A stretch of 42,945 bases of DNA, from NCBI GenBank assembly GCA_017962495.1, contig JAGCVH010000102.1, forward strand, positions 1 through 42,945. The letters are read 5' to 3'. The translations under genes were made by a program, and so were the position numbers. Below the pieces are notes generated by a model. It did no database searches, was not told where the DNA came from, and saw nothing but the letters and a program-made list of their open reading frames with translations. Of this stretch, positions 8,655 through 19,600 are shown one piece after another. This DNA is from Bacteroidaceae bacterium. GTDB taxonomy: Bacteria; Bacteroidota; Bacteroidia; Bacteroidales; Bacteroidaceae. The first letter of the stretch is position 1, and each line of letters begins with the position of its first letter.

Positions 8655-9835
8655 AAAGGATTTGGTTAATAAATATGGGTCAGTCATTGCGAGCTCTCTT
8701 CGGAGGGCTTGCAATGCTGCTTTTTGCACCACCCGTAATGGGACAAGTGCAAAACATGATTGTCCATCGGAGTGATGGCACAAAAGTGATGTACAATGTC
8801 GAGCAAATAGACAGTGTCACCTTCGAAGAAGTTCCTCGCTGGGCAAACCGTTCGGTGGAGGCTCGCAAGTTGCTTACCTATCTCGACGAAGGGGTGGGCA
8901 AGCGCATGCTCTCAGGCGTCCATGCTTGTGTGAACTATAACACTCAAGAGGCCGACTGGGTGTATAAGCACACTGGAAAATACCCTGCCATCAACTGCAT
9001 CGATTTCATTCACGACATCTATTCCAGTTCGGGTGGATGGATAGATTATGGTAACCAGACGATATGGAAGAACTGGACCAACAAGCGAGGCATCATAGCG
9101 GCAATGTGGCACTGGAACATGCCTACGAACGACGGCAAAGACTATACCTGCACACCTGGTACCGCCGATGGTGAGACCAGTTTCAGTCCGTCGGCCATCT
9201 TCGACCCGACGAGTGAGGATTACAAGACTATGATTGCACGCATCGACCAAGTTGCCAATTGGATGAAGCCTATGGCGGCGGCTCGAGTTCCCATCATTTG
9301 GCGTCCTCTCCACGAGGCACAGGGAAACTGGAGCGACCAGTACCCTGGCACCAGTTGGCATAAGGCATGGTTCTGGTGGGGAATAGACGGACCAGAGGCC
9401 TTCGTGGAACTGTGGAAGGTGATGTATGATAGGATGGTCAACTATCATGGTTTGACCAATCTCATCTGGGTCTACAACGCAGGCGACTCGATGAAGTGGT
9501 ATCCTGGTGACGAGTATGTGGATGTAGTCGCTTTCGACTTCTACAACCAATCGCTTGCTGGCACGCGACAGTGGTATCAGTTCTTCAAAAAGAACTTCCC
9601 CGGCAAGATCTATGCCATCAGTGAGTTTGGCAGTATTCCCAAGATTTCCGAACTATGGGCCGATGGTCAGTACTGGAGTTTCATGGTGCCTTGGTGGGAC
9701 AATGCCCGCACGGGTAGTCCCAATAGCGAGGCTTTCAACAGCACCGACCATAACAATGCCAACATCGAATACTGGCAGGATGCACTGAAACAGGATTGCA
9801 TCATCACTCGCGACGAACTTCCCAATTTCAGATAA
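8651..9835 (+). CDS. Secreted GH26 endo-beta-1,4-mannanase
   Basis: This 394-residue protein has a signal peptide ending near VMGQ (31). A short module (about 35-60, with MIVHRSDGTKVMYNVEQIDS) follows, of a kind often seen at the N-termini of Prevotella secreted proteins. The rest is a complete GH26 barrel. The acid/base is E222 in IIWRPLHEAQGNW and the nucleophile is E325 in YAISEFG. The aromatic AWFWWG motif (239-244) follows the acid/base as in known mannanases. The reaction is internal hydrolysis of beta-1,4-mannosyl bonds; some GH26 enzymes release mannobiose. It overlaps the upstream gene by 4 bp and lies 4 bp before the esterase gene, so the three are translated from one message. The sequence does not tell endo from mannobiose-releasing mode. 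Confidence 0.92.
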   Translation: MKRIWLINMGQSLRALFGGLAMLLFAPPVMGQVQNMIVHRSDGTKVMYNVEQIDSVTFEEVPRWANRSVEARKLLTYLDEGVGKRMLSGVHACVNYNTQEADWVYKHTGKYPAINCIDFIHDIYSSSGGWIDYGNQTIWKNWTNKRGIIAAMWHWNMPTNDGKDYTCTPGTADGETSFSPSAIFDPTSEDYKTMIARIDQVANWMKPMAAARVPIIWRPLHEAQGNWSDQYPGTSWHKAWFWWGIDGPEAFVELWKVMYDRMVNYHGLTNLIWVYNAGDSMKWYPGDEYVDVVAFDFYNQSLAGTRQWYQFFKKNFPGKIYAISEFGSIPKISELWADGQYWSFMVPWWDNARTGSPNSEAFNSTDHNNANIEYWQDALKQDCIITRDELPNFR

Positions 9836-9839
9836 AACG

Positions 9840-10628
9840 ATGAAGAAGCAAGTATTTCTCCTCCCTCTCTTTGCCCTTCTTGCTTTGGGCGTGAAAGCAC
9901 AACTCTTCCCCGATTTCACGAAGATGAACTTCGGGTGTGACGGCAACAGTATTACCTCGGGCAATCAATGGTCTGCAACCGTTGTCAAGCAACTGGGCTT
10001 TGCCACACATCACAATGTTGCAGTGGGTTCTGCCACATGGGCTTGCCACGCCGACACGCAGGACTATGGCACAGAGGGCTTTGCCGGTATTTCCGGAGGA
10101 TGGCAACCCACCCAAGACGCCTCCGAACTCCAGAAGCGTCACAACAACACATCGAAAGTCCACATCCAGAAGTTTATCGCAGAAGTGGAGTCGGGTCAGT
10201 ATCCCGAACCCGATGTATTCGTCTTTTCCATGGGTACGAACGACAACAAACTGGGTTCGGCAGAGGAGGCATTGAAGGGTAAATCGTTGGACGAAGTGGA
10301 TGTGACGACAATGGCAGGAGGTGCGCGATGGGCTATCCAGACCATCATCGAACGCTTCCCCAAGTGTCGCGTATTCGTATGCACACCCATCCAAACGGCG
10401 AATACGGGACACAATGAATTCAACCTGAAAAAGATAGAAATCCTGCGCGAGATTTGTCGTTCCCTCTCTGTGCAACTGATTGATTGCTATGGCGAGAGTG
10501 GCATCACGGAGAAACTGGAGAACGGACATGGGCAGAGATACCTTCGCGATGGGCTCCATCCTGCCGAGGAAGGCCAGCAACTGATGGGACGATACATTGC
10601 CAAGGAAATACGCAACAATTACTTTTAA
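9840..10628 (+). CDS. Secreted SGNH/GDSL-family carbohydrate esterase
   Basis: This 262-residue protein has a signal peptide (cleaved near VKAQ, 18-21) and the SGNH blocks. The nucleophile is S37 in CDGNSITSG, block III is GTND (N134), and D237-x-x-H240 is in RDGLHP. The fold removes ester groups from sugars. Set between two GH26 genes, it most likely removes acetyl groups from mannan so that the mannanases can reach the backbone. The exact CE family is not certain from the motifs. It is probably periplasmic or secreted. It is in the same operon, 4 bp after the GH26 gene and 27 bp before the GH26-CE7 gene. Confidence 0.85.
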   Translation: MKKQVFLLPLFALLALGVKAQLFPDFTKMNFGCDGNSITSGNQWSATVVKQLGFATHHNVAVGSATWACHADTQDYGTEGFAGISGGWQPTQDASELQKRHNNTSKVHIQKFIAEVESGQYPEPDVFVFSMGTNDNKLGSAEEALKGKSLDEVDVTTMAGGARWAIQTIIERFPKCRVFVCTPIQTANTGHNEFNLKKIEILREICRSLSVQLIDCYGESGITEKLENGHGQRYLRDGLHPAEEGQQLMGRYIAKEIRNNYF

Positions 10629-10655
10629 TCCTTTCTAACTTCCGCATCATCAATT

Positions 10656-12932
10656 ATGAAACGGTTCCTCCTTTCCCTGTTCCTCATGACTGCACTCTCA
10701 AGTGTGGCACAAAACGAGATAACCCCTCAACTTGTCGATAAAGAGGCAACAGGAGCAACGCGACAACTCTACCGCTATCTCCGTGAGGAAGTGTGGGGCA
10801 AGCAAGTGCTTTCGGGATGTCAGGCTCGGTGGGACTATAACACGACAGATGCCGATGGCATTCGTGAGCGTGCTGGCAGATATCCTGCCATCAACATCTT
10901 CGACTTCCAACACTTCCGCCAGCGCAATCTGAATTATATGGGACCTACGGCAAAGGCTTGGAATGACGCAGGTGGTATTGTAGGTTTCATCTGGCATTGG
11001 AGTGTACCCATCAGTACTGACCTATCGCCGAAGGAGGGCTTTGCTTTCTATTCCCCTTCTGGTGCACAGGGTCGTCGGGGTACGCTTTTCTCACCGCGTC
11101 GTGCCGTGCAGCCAGGAACACCTGAACAACGCATCATCAACGAAAACCTTGACACCATCGTCAAGTATTTCCTGCACTATCAGGAACAAGGCATCGCCAT
11201 CCTCTGGCGTCCCTTCCACGAGGCGGCAGGCAATAGCAACCGTGGTGGAAAGGCTTGGTTCTGGTGGGGTAACGACGGTGCTGAAGCCTTCAAAGCGCTC
11301 TACCTCTACACCCAACGCTATCTCTTGGAGCGTGGTGTACACAATCTCATCTACATCTGGACTTCAGAGTTGGACGACGATGACTGGTATCCTGGTGACG
11401 AGTATGTCGACATTGTGGCGCGCGACCAATATCATGTGGCTTCGCAACACGGTTCGTTCAAGAAACAGTTTGATATCTTGCGTGAAAAGTATCCTACCAA
11501 GATGCTCGCTCTTGCCGAATGTGACTGTGTGCCAAGTGCCGAGGCTATGCAGAAGGACGAAGCCCTTTGGCTCTTCGTTGCACCTTGGACAACACCCTTC
11601 GTCTTCAGTCAGCAAAACGACGATGCATTCTGGCGGAAGTTCCTTTCAGAGAGACTTATCCTGACACGCGACGAGGTGAATCGTACAGGGCAGTTTAGAC
11701 TCAGTATCAACAAGGAGAGTGGGGTGTATGAGAAAGGCGAGCGTGCAGTGGTATCGTGTCATGCCAGTGTTGTGCCTCTCGATTCGCTCACGGTTCGCGT
11801 CTCATATAACAATAAGGTGGATAGTGTATTTCGTCTGTTGCCATCGAGCAATGACTTCACGGTCTTCGAACAAGCGCTCGATAGCACTTGTGCCATTGTT
11901 CTATCGTTGGAAGGCATAGGTTCGAGACGCATCGAGTCTATAGGTTATGTCGTAAGCCCTGAGGGATTCAAAGCGGGATATGCCGAACCGTCCGACTTTA
12001 TGTCGTATTGGGACAATCAGAAGAAACAACTCAAGGCATTGCCCATGCAGGTCAAGACGACATCGTTGGAAGTACCTCAACAGTATCAGGGCAAATATGT
12101 TTGTCAGGATGTGGAGATCAACTGCCTTGGACCTGCCCCAGTGCGAGCTTATATGGCAAAGCCTGTCAAAGCCAAGAAGAAGTCACTGCCCATCATCATC
12201 CTTTGTCGTGCGGCAGGTGTCAGTGGAGACTGGTGTCGTTGTCAGGTAGGCGAATGTGTGGGAAATGCAGCCTTAGGCAATGGAGCCCTAAGCCTCGACA
12301 TCAATGCCCATGGGATGCTCAACGGACAGACGAACGAGTATTACCGAATGCTTGAAGAGGGAATGCTTCGCAACTATTATGAACACAATGCGGCAGACCG
12401 CGAGACCTATTATTTCCGTGGGATGTACCTGCGTCTCTTACGCGCTATCGAGTACATGACACAACAACCCGAATGGGACGGTAAGCGCATACTCGTCATT
12501 GGTGAGAGTCAGGGCGGAGGACAGGCTGTTGCTGCAGCAGGACTGGATTCACGCGTGTCTGCCATCGTACTCAATGTTCCTGCGATGCAAGATTTAGGTG
12601 GAGCCCGTGCTGGAAGGCGCAGTGGATGGCCACAACCCATCGAGAGTCACAGAAACCTTACCCCTGCACAGATTGATGCCACATTGCCATACTTCGATGG
12701 GGCGCAACTCATTCGCCATTCGAAGGCAGAGATATATTGCGAAATAGGGCTCATCGACACCACCTGTCCACCCTCTGCCGTTTGGGCTTCGCTCAATGGT
12801 GCACCAGGCAAGAAGACCGTCAATTGTGTGCCTTATCGCACGCATTCCTGGCCATCTGGAGACATACGACCTCAGTGGGAAGAAAAGTATTTGCGTCCTC
12901 GTCTGGCATTCATAGATAACTATCTTAAATAA
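10656..12932 (+). CDS. GH26 mannanase fused to CE7-type acetyl esterase
   Basis: This 758-residue protein starts with a signal peptide (cleaved near SVAQ, 16-19). Residues about 30-345 form a GH26 domain with acid/base E189 in LWRPFHEAAGN and nucleophile E288 in LALAECDCVP. A beta-rich linker module (about 350-435) follows. Residues about 440-758 form an alpha/beta hydrolase of the acetyl xylan esterase (CE7, AXE1) type: S618 in GESQGGG, D701 in GLIDTTCPP and H730 in YRTHSWP form the triad. One chain therefore carries both backbone cleavage and deacetylation, which suits acetylated glucomannan. The surroundings of the GH26 nucleophile (ECDC) differ from the common SEFG. The neighbours are an SGNH esterase upstream and a GH5 20 bp downstream. 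Confidence 0.88.
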   Translation: MKRFLLSLFLMTALSSVAQNEITPQLVDKEATGATRQLYRYLREEVWGKQVLSGCQARWDYNTTDADGIRERAGRYPAINIFDFQHFRQRNLNYMGPTAKAWNDAGGIVGFIWHWSVPISTDLSPKEGFAFYSPSGAQGRRGTLFSPRRAVQPGTPEQRIINENLDTIVKYFLHYQEQGIAILWRPFHEAAGNSNRGGKAWFWWGNDGAEAFKALYLYTQRYLLERGVHNLIYIWTSELDDDDWYPGDEYVDIVARDQYHVASQHGSFKKQFDILREKYPTKMLALAECDCVPSAEAMQKDEALWLFVAPWTTPFVFSQQNDDAFWRKFLSERLILTRDEVNRTGQFRLSINKESGVYEKGERAVVSCHASVVPLDSLTVRVSYNNKVDSVFRLLPSSNDFTVFEQALDSTCAIVLSLEGIGSRRIESIGYVVSPEGFKAGYAEPSDFMSYWDNQKKQLKALPMQVKTTSLEVPQQYQGKYVCQDVEINCLGPAPVRAYMAKPVKAKKKSLPIIILCRAAGVSGDWCRCQVGECVGNAALGNGALSLDINAHGMLNGQTNEYYRMLEEGMLRNYYEHNAADRETYYFRGMYLRLLRAIEYMTQQPEWDGKRILVIGESQGGGQAVAAAGLDSRVSAIVLNVPAMQDLGGARAGRRSGWPQPIESHRNLTPAQIDATLPYFDGAQLIRHSKAEIYCEIGLIDTTCPPSAVWASLNGAPGKKTVNCVPYRTHSWPSGDIRPQWEEKYLRPRLAFIDNYLK

Positions 12933-12952
12933 GACTTTGACATCATATCATT

Positions 12953-14320
12953 ATGCGTATCCGAAGATTTACATCCATCCTGTTGTTGACGTTTCTCGTC
13001 AAAAGCCTGTCGGCACAAGAGGTTATCACTTTCGAGTTGGCTTCCGAGGCGGTAGAACACATGCGTTTAGGGTGGAATCTGGGCAATACCCTGGACAGTA
13101 ATTCGGGTGATACGCTACGCATGTGGATAGAGGCCAACAAGAACCGAACCCCTACAAGCTATGAGACGGCATGGGGACAGAAAGTGACGCAAGCCAAACT
13201 CTTCAAACTCTTCAAGGAAGCAGGATTCAATGCCGTGCGCGTACCCGTAACATGGTATCCTCACATGGAAGCTACCTTCAGTTCAGTAAACGGATATGAC
13301 GATAACGGAACATGGAGTTACACACCCTGGTTGCCTTCGAACGATGACATAGGAACGAAGATACAAAAGACTTGGATGAGGCGTGTGCGCCAGATAGTTG
13401 ACTACATCGTCAAGCAAGGCATGTACTGCATCCTGAACATTCATCACGACACTGGAGCATCCAATACGGCGTGGCTCATTGCTGACGAAGAAGTCTATGC
13501 ACGCCAGCACGAGCGTTTCGAAGCAATATGGACACAGATAGCAGAGGAGTTCCGCGACTATGACGAACATCTTCTCTTTGAGGGATATAACGAAATGCTC
13601 GATGCCAACCACTCGTGGTGCTATGCTCAGTTTGGTAGTACGCAGGGTTACGACGACGCGAAGGCAAAAGCTTCGTACAAGGCTATCAACAACTATGCCC
13701 AAAGTTTTGTCAATGCCGTGCGAGCAACGGGTGGAAACAATCTGCAGAGAAACCTTGTGGTTAGTACCTATGCAGCATGTGATGGAAATGGAACATGGAG
13801 CAGTCATCTGCAAGACCCACTGAAGGAAATGCAATTGCCCACAGATGTGGTGGACGGGCATCTCCTCTTCGAGGTTCATTGCTATCCCGATATCTCAACG
13901 CTGGCTTCGGCAAAGTCGAACCTAAACAAAACCATCTCACAACTGAAAGCCTATCTGGTGAAGAAGGGTGCTCCTGTGATTATCGGAGAATGGGGCATCA
14001 GTGGTGGTGGTGATAATAGGGACAATCATATCGAATTCGTCAAGTTCTTTGCCCAGCGTTGCAAGGAAAATGGTATAGGACTATTCCATTGGATGGGACT
14101 TTCCGACGGTGAACATCGTACTGTGCCTGAGTTCAACGAACAAGACCTTGTGGATGCAATGGTGGAGGGGTTCTACGGTGAAGGTGGATATGTGGATGGG
14201 ATAGAGATTCCCTATGCGCCACAACCTCAGGATTCGAAATGTTTCAATCTTTCTGGAATCCCATCGTCCGACAAGCAACATGGCATCTATCTGAAGAATG
14301 GCAAAAAATACATCAAATGA
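12953..14320 (+). CDS. Secreted GH5 endo-beta-glucanase/mannanase
   Basis: This 455-residue protein has a signal peptide (cleaved near LSAQ, 19-22) and a GH5 barrel. GWNLGNTLD (40-48) is at the start, NIHHD at 162-166, and the acid/base is E214 in FEGYNEMLD. H309/Y311 is in VHCYPD and the nucleophile is E346 in IIGEWG. The motifs look like the GH5 group with endoglucanase and xyloglucanase members (GH5_4-like) rather than GH5_7 mannanases. In this locus it would cut glucose-containing stretches of glucomannan; direct mannanase activity is also possible. About 60 residues at the C-terminus end in GIYLKNGKKYIK, a short form of the secreted-protein tail seen elsewhere in the locus. Confidence 0.85.
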   Translation: MRIRRFTSILLLTFLVKSLSAQEVITFELASEAVEHMRLGWNLGNTLDSNSGDTLRMWIEANKNRTPTSYETAWGQKVTQAKLFKLFKEAGFNAVRVPVTWYPHMEATFSSVNGYDDNGTWSYTPWLPSNDDIGTKIQKTWMRRVRQIVDYIVKQGMYCILNIHHDTGASNTAWLIADEEVYARQHERFEAIWTQIAEEFRDYDEHLLFEGYNEMLDANHSWCYAQFGSTQGYDDAKAKASYKAINNYAQSFVNAVRATGGNNLQRNLVVSTYAACDGNGTWSSHLQDPLKEMQLPTDVVDGHLLFEVHCYPDISTLASAKSNLNKTISQLKAYLVKKGAPVIIGEWGISGGGDNRDNHIEFVKFFAQRCKENGIGLFHWMGLSDGEHRTVPEFNEQDLVDAMVEGFYGEGGYVDGIEIPYAPQPQDSKCFNLSGIPSSDKQHGIYLKNGKKYIK

Positions 14321-14321
14321 T

Positions 14322-16658
14322 ATGAAAAAGACATTTATGACTAGCCTTTTAGCAACAAGTCTGCTTGCTCTCCATGCCCAGCAACCTGCCATCCCTCGTG
14401 ATGAGAAAGTAGAAAAACAGGTGGAACAAACACTGGCTCGTCTCTCGCTCGACGAGAAGATAGGACAGATGTGCGAACTTACTATCGATGTCATCACAGA
14501 CGGACGGAGTCAGGAATTCCGCCTGAACGAGGATGCCCTGCAGAAAGTGTTCAACCAATATCATGTGGGAAGCATTCTGAATGTGCCAAAGGGTGTGGCA
14601 CAAAAGCCTGAGGTGTGGAGTGTCCTCATCCGACGACTGAACCAACTCTCAATGGAGACTTGTTCTGGAGTGCCTCAGATCTATGGTGTCGACCAGATTC
14701 ATGGTGCTTCATACACTTGGGGGGCAACACTCTTTCCGCAAGAGATAGGTCAGGCGGCTTCCTTCAATCGAAACATCCCTCGCCGTGTCAGTGAGATTGC
14801 GGCTTATGAGAGTAGGGCAGGTCTTATTCCTTGGGTGTATTCGCCCGTGATGGATTTGGGACGCCAACCACTATGGAGTCGAATGTGGGAAAGCTATGGC
14901 GAGGATGTCTATCTCAATTGTGAAATGGCCCGACAGGCAGTGCTTGGCTATCAGGGCAACGACACTAACCATATCGGTCCACAGAACGTGGCCGCATGCC
15001 TGAAACATTATATGGCTTATGGTGTGCCAGTCAGTGGCAAGGATCGTACGCCCAGCAGTGTCACTGAACGGGAGATGCGTGAAAAGTTCTTCCAACCCTT
15101 CCGCAGTGCTATCCTGGCAGGAGCCCTCTCTTTGATGGTGAATTCTGGTGTGAACAATGGTGTGCCTTTCCATGCCAATTCCAAGTATCTGACAACATGG
15201 TTGAAGGAGGAGTTGCAGTGGGATGGTATGATTGTGACGGACTGGGCAGACATCAACAACATCTGCACGCGTGACCATATTGCAGCAACGAAGAAAGATG
15301 CCATCTGTCTGGCCATCAATGCAGGCATAGATATGTCCATGGTGCCTTACGAAGTGGAATTCTGTGACCTGTTGAAGGAATTGGTCGACGAGGGTCGTGT
15401 GCCTATGACACGCATCGATGATGCCGTGCGCCGCATCCTTCGGTTGAAGATTCGACTTGGGCTCTTGGATAAGAAGACCTGGGACAAGGATGTTACGAAA
15501 TTAGCGAAGGAATTCCCCGATTTTGCCAGCGAACGCTATGCTCTTGAGGCAGAACAGATGGCGGAGGAGTGCTTGGTGCTGTTGAAGAATGAAAATATAA
15601 GTGGGGAGAATGAAAAGTTATTGCCTTTGAAGCAAGGCACAAAATTGTTGGTTTGTGGACCTAATGCCGATAATCTGCGTGGCATGAATGGTGGATGGTC
15701 TTATACATGGCAAGGCGACCGTACTAACGAACTTGCACCAAAGATGGGTGTATATCCCACCTTCCAGCAAGCGCTGAAGGAAAGATTCGGAACTGAGAAT
15801 GTGCAGTACTTGCAAGGCGTGCGCTGGGACGGTAGGAACTTTGACCTCGACCACCAGGCATCGGACTGGAGCCAACTGACAGATGCGGCACAAAAGGCCG
15901 ATGTCATCATCTGTTGTGTAGGCGAAAACTCGTATTGTGAGACACCAGGCAATATCAATGACCTGAATCTTAGCGACAATCAAAAGGAGATGGTACGCCA
16001 GTTGGCAAAGACAGACAAACCTATTGTCCTTGTCCTGACCGAAGGACGTCCACGCATCATTCGTGATATCGAACCTCTGTGTAAGGCAGTCGTCCACACA
16101 TTCCTGCCCAGTAACTATGGTGGCACTGCATTTGCACGCCTGTTGGCAGGCGATGCCGATTTCACGGGTCGCATGCCTTATACCTATCCCAAATACACAG
16201 GAGCCCTTGTTACCTACGACTACAAACCTTGTGAAAACATGGGACAGATGGGTGGAAATTACAACTACGATGCCGTCATGGACGTTCAGTGGCCCTTTGG
16301 CTATGGATTGCACTATACTACGGTGAGTTACAACAATATGCGTGTGGACAAGTCCACCTTCCGCAAGGGAGATGTACTCACCATCAGTGTGGATGTGAGC
16401 AACACTGGCCAACGGCTTACCCGTGAGAGCGTCCTTCTCTACAGCAGTGATCTTGTGGCAAGTCTCACTCCCGACATTCGTCGCTTGCGTGCTTTCGAAA
16501 AAGTGGAGTTGCAACCAGGCGAAACGCGGACTATTACTTTGCAATTGCCTGCCAACAATCTATCGTTTGTCGACCTGAACGACAAGTGGGTATTGGAACC
16601 AGGCGAGTTCCGCCTTTCCATTGCCAACCAACATGTGACTGTAAAAGCTCTTGAATAA
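14322..16658 (+). CDS. GH3 beta-glycosidase (beta-glucosidase or beta-mannosidase)
   Basis: The start at 14322 is chosen because it gives a signal peptide (MKKTFMTSLLATSLLALHAQ). An in-frame ATG at 14298 would lie inside the GH5 gene and spoil it. The 778-residue protein has the GH3 N-terminal barrel with K228-H229 in CLKHYMAYG and the nucleophile D307 in VTDWAD. An alpha/beta sandwich domain (about 410-640) and a C-terminal fibronectin III-like domain (about 690-775) complete it. The length is typical of BglX-like enzymes. It removes terminal beta-linked sugars from oligosaccharides in the periplasm. With glucomannan as substrate, glucose or mannose could be released; the sequence does not decide. 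It starts one base after the GH5 stop codon. Confidence 0.88.
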   Translation: MKKTFMTSLLATSLLALHAQQPAIPRDEKVEKQVEQTLARLSLDEKIGQMCELTIDVITDGRSQEFRLNEDALQKVFNQYHVGSILNVPKGVAQKPEVWSVLIRRLNQLSMETCSGVPQIYGVDQIHGASYTWGATLFPQEIGQAASFNRNIPRRVSEIAAYESRAGLIPWVYSPVMDLGRQPLWSRMWESYGEDVYLNCEMARQAVLGYQGNDTNHIGPQNVAACLKHYMAYGVPVSGKDRTPSSVTEREMREKFFQPFRSAILAGALSLMVNSGVNNGVPFHANSKYLTTWLKEELQWDGMIVTDWADINNICTRDHIAATKKDAICLAINAGIDMSMVPYEVEFCDLLKELVDEGRVPMTRIDDAVRRILRLKIRLGLLDKKTWDKDVTKLAKEFPDFASERYALEAEQMAEECLVLLKNENISGENEKLLPLKQGTKLLVCGPNADNLRGMNGGWSYTWQGDRTNELAPKMGVYPTFQQALKERFGTENVQYLQGVRWDGRNFDLDHQASDWSQLTDAAQKADVIICCVGENSYCETPGNINDLNLSDNQKEMVRQLAKTDKPIVLVLTEGRPRIIRDIEPLCKAVVHTFLPSNYGGTAFARLLAGDADFTGRMPYTYPKYTGALVTYDYKPCENMGQMGGNYNYDAVMDVQWPFGYGLHYTTVSYNNMRVDKSTFRKGDVLTISVDVSNTGQRLTRESVLLYSSDLVASLTPDIRRLRAFEKVELQPGETRTITLQLPANNLSFVDLNDKWVLEPGEFRLSIANQHVTVKALE

Positions 16659-16675
16659 TTTCAAACAACCTGAAT

Positions 16676-19600
16676 ATGACTACCAGATTTCTTTCTTCCT
16701 TATTAATGATGCTCATAGGTTGGGGTAGTGTCACAGCACAAACCATCCAACTGAGTGCCAAATCATCGGGTAAACAATTCGACGGTATCGGAGCCGTCAA
16801 TGGTGGTGGTGCCACCTCTGTCCTGCTGAAGGACTATCCCGAACCACAACGTTCACAGATTATGGATATGGTGTATAAGCCCATGTTTGGAGCATCAGTC
16901 AGTGCCATTCTTGTGGAGGTTCCCGGCGATGGCAACAGCACACAAGGTTCGATGCCAAGTCACAGTCATTATCGTGGAGATGCCAACTTCCTGCGTGGTT
17001 ATATGTGGTGGGTAATGCAAGAGGCAAAGCGCCGCAATGCCGCCCTATCACTCGATGCCACTAGTTGGAGCGCACCTGCCTGGGTGGGCAATTTCTGGTC
17101 GGATGATATGGTGGATTATTATATCGATTGGATGAAAGGTCTGCGTCAGGTGCATGGTTTGGAACTCGATGCTTTGGGATGCCACAACGAAAAGGGTTGG
17201 CACGGTGACTTTGCCAAACACATGCGCAAGGCGATGAACGAGCGCGGTTTCCGTGATGTGAAACTTCATGGCTTCGGCAATTGGGGTAATCAGAAGATGG
17301 ATTTTCTCAAGCGCATGCAGGAAGACAAAGAACTGGCGGATGCTCTCGATGCCGTTTGTGCTCACACCTTCAGTGAGATACAGTTGACACCCGAACAACG
17401 CAAGATGGCTGAAGACATGGGTAAACCCATTTGGAACAGTGAGGACCACGTCTATCTGCCAGGCTTCGACTGTCTCATAAGCATCGTCAAATGTTTCAAT
17501 GCCAACTACATCGTCAGTGGAGCAACAAAGGTCGTCAATTGGTATGACATTGGAGCCACCTATCCCTTGGAACCCTACAGCAAGGAGCCTCCTATGCTGT
17601 TGGCACAGGAACCTTGGAGTGGACACTACATCGTGCGTGAGGCACTTTGGGGCTATGCCCACTATGGACAGTTTACTCGTGTGGGTTGGCGTTATGTCGA
17701 CGATGGTTGTCTAAACCTGCCCGAAGGTGGTTCTATGGTGACAATGCGTGACCCGCAGACGGGTAACTACAGCATCATTGCTGAAACGAAGGGCGTTAAA
17801 AAAACGCAAACCGTCAAGGTTCGTGTGGCCAATGATTTGTCTCAAGGAAAACTATGCGTTTGGTATAGCGATGCCCAGCAACAATTTGTTCGTCTGAAGG
17901 ACATCACTCCTAAGGGTGGCAATATCACCCTCACTCTGAAGCCCGATGCAGTATATTCCTTCTCCACGACAACTGGACAGCAGAAGGGTTCGTTTGCCAA
18001 CATTCCAAGTTCCAAGCCCTTCCCAATACCCTATGCCGAAGATTTCGAACAATACGGAAATGCCGAAGAGTGGGGTTACCTGCCACATTATCTGGCCGAC
18101 CTCATAGGATGTTTCGAACTTACTCCTTCACCCGCACGCAAGGGCATGTCGATACGGCAAACCGTTGGTGCCCACACCCTCAGTTGGGCACCTGAATGGC
18201 ATCACTACACCATTTTGGGCGATGCCAGTTGGGAAGATTATGAAATAAGTGCCGATGTTTATCTCAATCCTGGTGATGAGGCTGGTGTGATGGGACGCCT
18301 CTGCGACGTGGGTTCTGGCTATGGCATATGGGCAAAAGGTTACTACTTAAAGTTGGACGACAATGGCCATTGCACACTCATTCTGACCCGTGGAAAGCGC
18401 AATCAAAGAGAACTCATCGGTGATAAGGAACAGCAGGCACTCATCCTTGCCCGTAAGGATGTGGAGATAGGTGGTGAATACACCCTTGCTGAAGCTGATG
18501 TCAAAGGTATCTCAGCCCTGAAGTGGTACAATCTTAAACTTCGCTTCGATGGTGACCAGATTGTTGGTTTCGTCGATGGAGTAGAGGTGGTACGAGCCAC
18601 ATCAGATCATTATGGCAAGGGTATGGCTGGACTTATTGCCCCGATGCACGAACGCAATATATCCACTCCCTATTTCGACAACCTGTGTCTGACACCCATT
18701 GGTCGCACTAAAGCCACATCTACTACTATTCCTACCATACAACCACTCTATCCTCAACAGTCGTCTGTCACAGGCCGCGAAACATTGCTCCAACGTTTAA
18801 GAAGACTCACCGATCGTGGTATTATGTTTGGTCATCAGGATGCTCCGTTCTATGGCTTAGGCTGGCAATGGGATCGTGGTCGTTCGGATGTGCTTGCTGT
18901 CAGTGGTGACTATCCTGCCGTGATGGGTTTCGAACTTGGTGGCATAGAAATGGGTAATGAGAAAAACCTTGACAGCGTACCTTTCAATCGCATTCGCGAA
19001 GAACTATTGGCACACGTTCGTCGTGGTGGCATAGCTACTATTTCGTGGCATCCACGTAATCCGTTGACAGGTGGTACGGCTTGGGACAACAAGAACAAGG
19101 AAGTGGTTCGCAGTATCTTGCCTGAAGGTTCACAGCATGAGAAATTCCAACTTTGGATGTTGCGACTCTCTGCCTTCTTACGGTCGTTGTGTGATGAGCA
19201 CGGGCGTCCCGTTCCTTTTATCTTCCGCCCTTGGCATGAGAATAGTGGTGGCTGGTTTTGGTGGGGTAGAGGACTCTGTACCACAGAGGAATACAAGGCA
19301 TTGTGGAACCTTATTCAAGACCGACTCATAGCCGACGGCCTCACGAACATTGTGTGGAGCTGGAGTCCTAACTATGGTTACCCATCCGACATCTTCGACA
19401 CCTATCCGGGCGACGACCGTGTGGACATTATAGGTCTCGATGCCTACCAACAGCGAGGTGGCGAGAAGGATTTCATCAGTACACTCAACAAGGACCTCAC
19501 TCAGTTATGCAATTATGCTAAGAAAGCTAACCGACTGGTGGCACTTACTGAGTGTGGTTACCTTAATATACCCGACCCCACATGGTGGACGCGTGTGCTG

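Noticed and set aside
14298-14321. Upstream in-frame ATG for the GH3 gene
   Set aside because: It lies inside the GH5 gene, and the added residues would spoil the signal peptide that starts at 14322.
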